A DNA stretch of 15,467 nt from an uncultured Bacteroidales bacterium. Its GTDB lineage: Bacteria; Bacteroidota; Bacteroidia; Bacteroidales; Paludibacteraceae. A program made the position numbers and the translations under genes. The notes under the pieces are model-generated. The model was not told the origin of the DNA, searched no databases, and worked only from the letters and a program-made list of their open reading frames with translations. Shown here piece by piece: positions 14,136 to 15,467 of this stretch (its first letter is position 1; every line of letters begins with the position of its first letter). Location: NCBI GenBank assembly GCA_946619625.1, contig CAMOMF010000199.1:1-15467 (forward strand). Direction: 5' to 3'.

Positions 14136-14774
14136 CTATTTTACTTTGAATGTGTAACCTAAACCGACTTTCACTTCGGGCATAAAGGCATTGTAATTGG
14201 TAATGATGGAGGCTCCGGCGGCAATAGTGAATCCTTTGATATTACCTTGGAGTCCCAGCGCCCACTCCTGTCCCGGTCCGACGGAGTTGTTTTTCCCATT
14301 GTAGTAGCCGGTCATTTTGACCCACTCGCCATCTGTTGTCTGGCAGGTGAGGGTTCTGTATCCGAAGCCGGTGCCGAAATAGATATAGAGTGGTATTACG
14401 AGTCGCACTATCCCTCCGGCAGTGATTTCCAATTGGTTGGCAGATGTGTTGCCATTGTAGAAAGGATAGACTCTGTTGCCGTTGGGAAGAGTGATACTGG
14501 GGTCTCCTTCATACTGGTGAATCCAATGTACGCCTGTTCCGAACATGACATTGGTGTACCATCCAAACAATTTCACTTGTCCGTAAGTAAGTCCGAAAGC
14601 GTGCTGTCCGGGGCCAAAAGCATAATTTGCCAGAATGAATTGCTCCCATTCGTACACGTTTTTCTTTTTGACTTTTTCGTTTTTGAGTTCGATGCCTGTG
14701 TAGTTGAATGTTTGCGCGGAGATATATGTAAAGCCCACTCCGCACAGCAGTAGGCAGATTATCGCGCGTTTCAT
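14136..14774 (-). CDS. Probable outer-membrane beta-barrel protein
   Basis: 212 residues from ATG 14774. This start is preferred to the longer frame beginning at 14816 because it gives a clean signal peptide (MKRAIICLLLCGVGFTYISAQ) and sits 1 nt after the stop of the preceding gene; the longer version would overlap that gene. The mature part alternates hydrophobic and polar residues in short strands with aromatic girdles (ANYAFGPGQHAFGLTYGQ, LFGWYTNVMFGTGVHW, GGIVRLVIPLYIYFGTGFGYR, EWALGLQG, GFTIAAGAS, PEVKVGLGYTFKVK) and ends in a strand close to the C-terminus, as small outer-membrane barrels do. No family name is recognised. As the middle gene of a three-gene set it may anchor or export its neighbours; this is inference. 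Confidence 0.75.
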   Translation of the reverse strand: MKRAIICLLLCGVGFTYISAQTFNYTGIELKNEKVKKKNVYEWEQFILANYAFGPGQHAFGLTYGQVKLFGWYTNVMFGTGVHWIHQYEGDPSITLPNGNRVYPFYNGNTSANQLEITAGGIVRLVIPLYIYFGTGFGYRTLTCQTTDGEWVKMTGYYNGKNNSVGPGQEWALGLQGNIKGFTIAAGASIITNYNAFMPEVKVGLGYTFKVK

Positions 14775-14775
14775 A

Positions 14776-15354
14776 TCAGTTACGTTTAATTTTTTCCTCA
14801 CGTTCAGTGGTTTCAATGACCTTTTCGTCTATATGAACTTGTGCCGGCAGGTGTTCCACAATTTGTTTATCCCACTTAATAAATATGGTGTCGGATGGCT
14901 GCATATTGCGGAAGTTGGCGTACACGGCAGGGAACCCTTTGACACTGACTGAGACAGTCATAGAGTTGCCCCTGCTGGAAACAGTTTTGATACTATAAAT
15001 TGGGGAGATGATAAGTGAAGCATTTTCAGAGTCAATAAATTCGAACAATGCCTGTGCTTTCAGTTCTTCGATTTTTTCCTTGACATATCTTTCGAGCCGC
15101 AGCATATATGCTTCAGGTTTCTCTCTTTTTTGAGTTTCGGGCAGTAGGAAAGTTTGCTGCATGGTGTAATCGACGGGTCTGTTTTTCAGTACTTTCAGTT
15201 CAGAGACGAGTGGCACGACAAAGAGATTGCCGTTGTTGGCAATTTGTGTGGCTTCAAATTTGCTGACAGATGCACCTTGGATGTTGTTGTCTTGAGCCCA
15301 AGCGATTGCTGCTATCGCAACAAATGCGCTTAAAATAACGATTTTGCGTTTCAT
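14776..15354 (-). CDS. Exported protein of unknown function
   Basis: 192 residues. Signal peptide MKRKIVILSAFVAIAAIAWAQ, probably cut near A20. The mature part starts NIQGASVSKFEATQIANNGNLFVVPLVSELKVL, then a charged helical segment (EAYMLRLERYVKEKIEELKAQALFEF), a core SENASLIISPIYSIKTVSS, and VSVSVKGFPAVYANFRNM near the C-terminus. The V-x-G-[FY]-P-A-x-Y-x-N-F-R end is one I associate with small uncharacterised Bacteroidales periplasmic proteins, but I cannot name the family. No lipobox, so periplasmic or outer-membrane associated. First gene of the three-gene block; the stop TGA is followed by one base and then the next ATG, so translation is likely coupled. No good minus-strand promoter is seen in the 113 bp to the window edge; it may lie outside. 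Confidence 0.72.
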   Translation of the reverse strand: MKRKIVILSAFVAIAAIAWAQDNNIQGASVSKFEATQIANNGNLFVVPLVSELKVLKNRPVDYTMQQTFLLPETQKREKPEAYMLRLERYVKEKIEELKAQALFEFIDSENASLIISPIYSIKTVSSRGNSMTVSVSVKGFPAVYANFRNMQPSDTIFIKWDKQIVEHLPAQVHIDEKVIETTEREEKIKRN

Positions 15355-15419
15355 AATGGTAATTATTTAGTTGTTGGTAATGTTATGTACAAAAAAAACA
15401 TGAACTCTTGCTCGCTTCA

Positions 15420-15450
15420 TTTGATTCATTGAGGTTCTGGACTACCTTTG
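15420..15450 (+). promoter_or_regulatory. Bacteroidetes-type promoter pointing out of the window
   Basis: TTTG at 15420-15423, a 19-nt spacer from 15424 to 15442 and TACCTTTG at 15443-15450 match the consensus exactly. It reads rightward, so it should drive a gene whose start is beyond base 15467, divergent from the minus-strand three-gene operon. Confidence 0.72.
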
Positions 15451-15467
15451 ATATTCAAAATCTACGC

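Noticed and set aside
14775..14816. Longer start of the beta-barrel gene at 14816
   Set aside because: Puts a charged stretch before the signal peptide and overlaps the upstream gene; ATG 14774 fits better.
15456..15464. Minus-strand TAGATTTTG as a -7 box for the three-gene operon
   Set aside because: Has one extra base compared with TAnnTTTG and the -33 region is outside the window, so it cannot be judged.

Overview
The window looks like Bacteroidales chromosome (Bacteroidaceae/Prevotellaceae-like). Three places fit the Bacteroidetes promoter form TTG-N19/20-TAnnTTTG, starts lack clear Shine-Dalgarno motifs, and the gene content is typical of the phylum: an alpha-2-macroglobulin fused behind a CarboxypepD_reg-like domain, DUF4250, a DUF2807 lipoprotein, NamZ (DUF1343) and an SSS-family symporter. 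Genus cannot be fixed from this sequence alone.

Layout. (1) Bases 1-7864, all plus strand: the C-terminal part of an alpha-2-macroglobulin family protein, a small DUF4250 protein, a 214-bp gap with hairpins and a strong promoter, gyrB, a protein with an N-terminal helical-repeat region and a degenerate GH16-like fold, then kdsA and kdsD overlapping by 4 bp. A strong bidirectional hairpin terminator at 7887-7918 separates these from the minus strand genes. (2) Bases 7923-11811, minus strand: an apparent operon read right to left, promoter - repeat-filled leader - DUF2807 lipoprotein - NamZ (4-bp overlap) - sodium:solute symporter. This suggests turnover of peptidoglycan fragments: NamZ releases MurNAc and the symporter may import the product. 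(3) Bases 11812-12264: a non-coding stretch with inverted repeats and a 24-bp tandem array. (4) Bases 12265-15354, minus strand: three tightly packed genes (gaps of 1 and 2 nt) for an exported protein, a probable outer-membrane beta-barrel and a large lipoprotein with three Ig/FnIII-like repeats and an OB-fold-like domain. This block is visibly lower in GC and rich in Tyr/Ser/Thr. A textbook promoter at the right edge points rightward out of the window.

The most distinctive feature is repeats. Short tandem repeats fill most leaders: 8-bp period before the GH16-like gene, about 8-9 bp before kdsA, 11-bp before the symporter, 32-bp plus an octamer pair before the DUF2807 gene, and a 24-bp array between the two minus-strand operons. 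Repeats of the same kind are also inside the namZ reading frame: an octamer repeat in the signal peptide, a GC-rich palindromic element near residues 70-94, and an AT-rich octamer repeat near residues 317-334. This looks like an active process that creates or spreads short repeats and has altered a protein as well as untranslated leaders.

How the genes work together: kdsA and kdsD make and condense arabinose-5-phosphate for Kdo (lipid A/inner core), gyrB is housekeeping, the DUF2807-NamZ-symporter set is probably a cell-wall scavenging or surface module, and the three-gene block is an uncharacterised envelope module.
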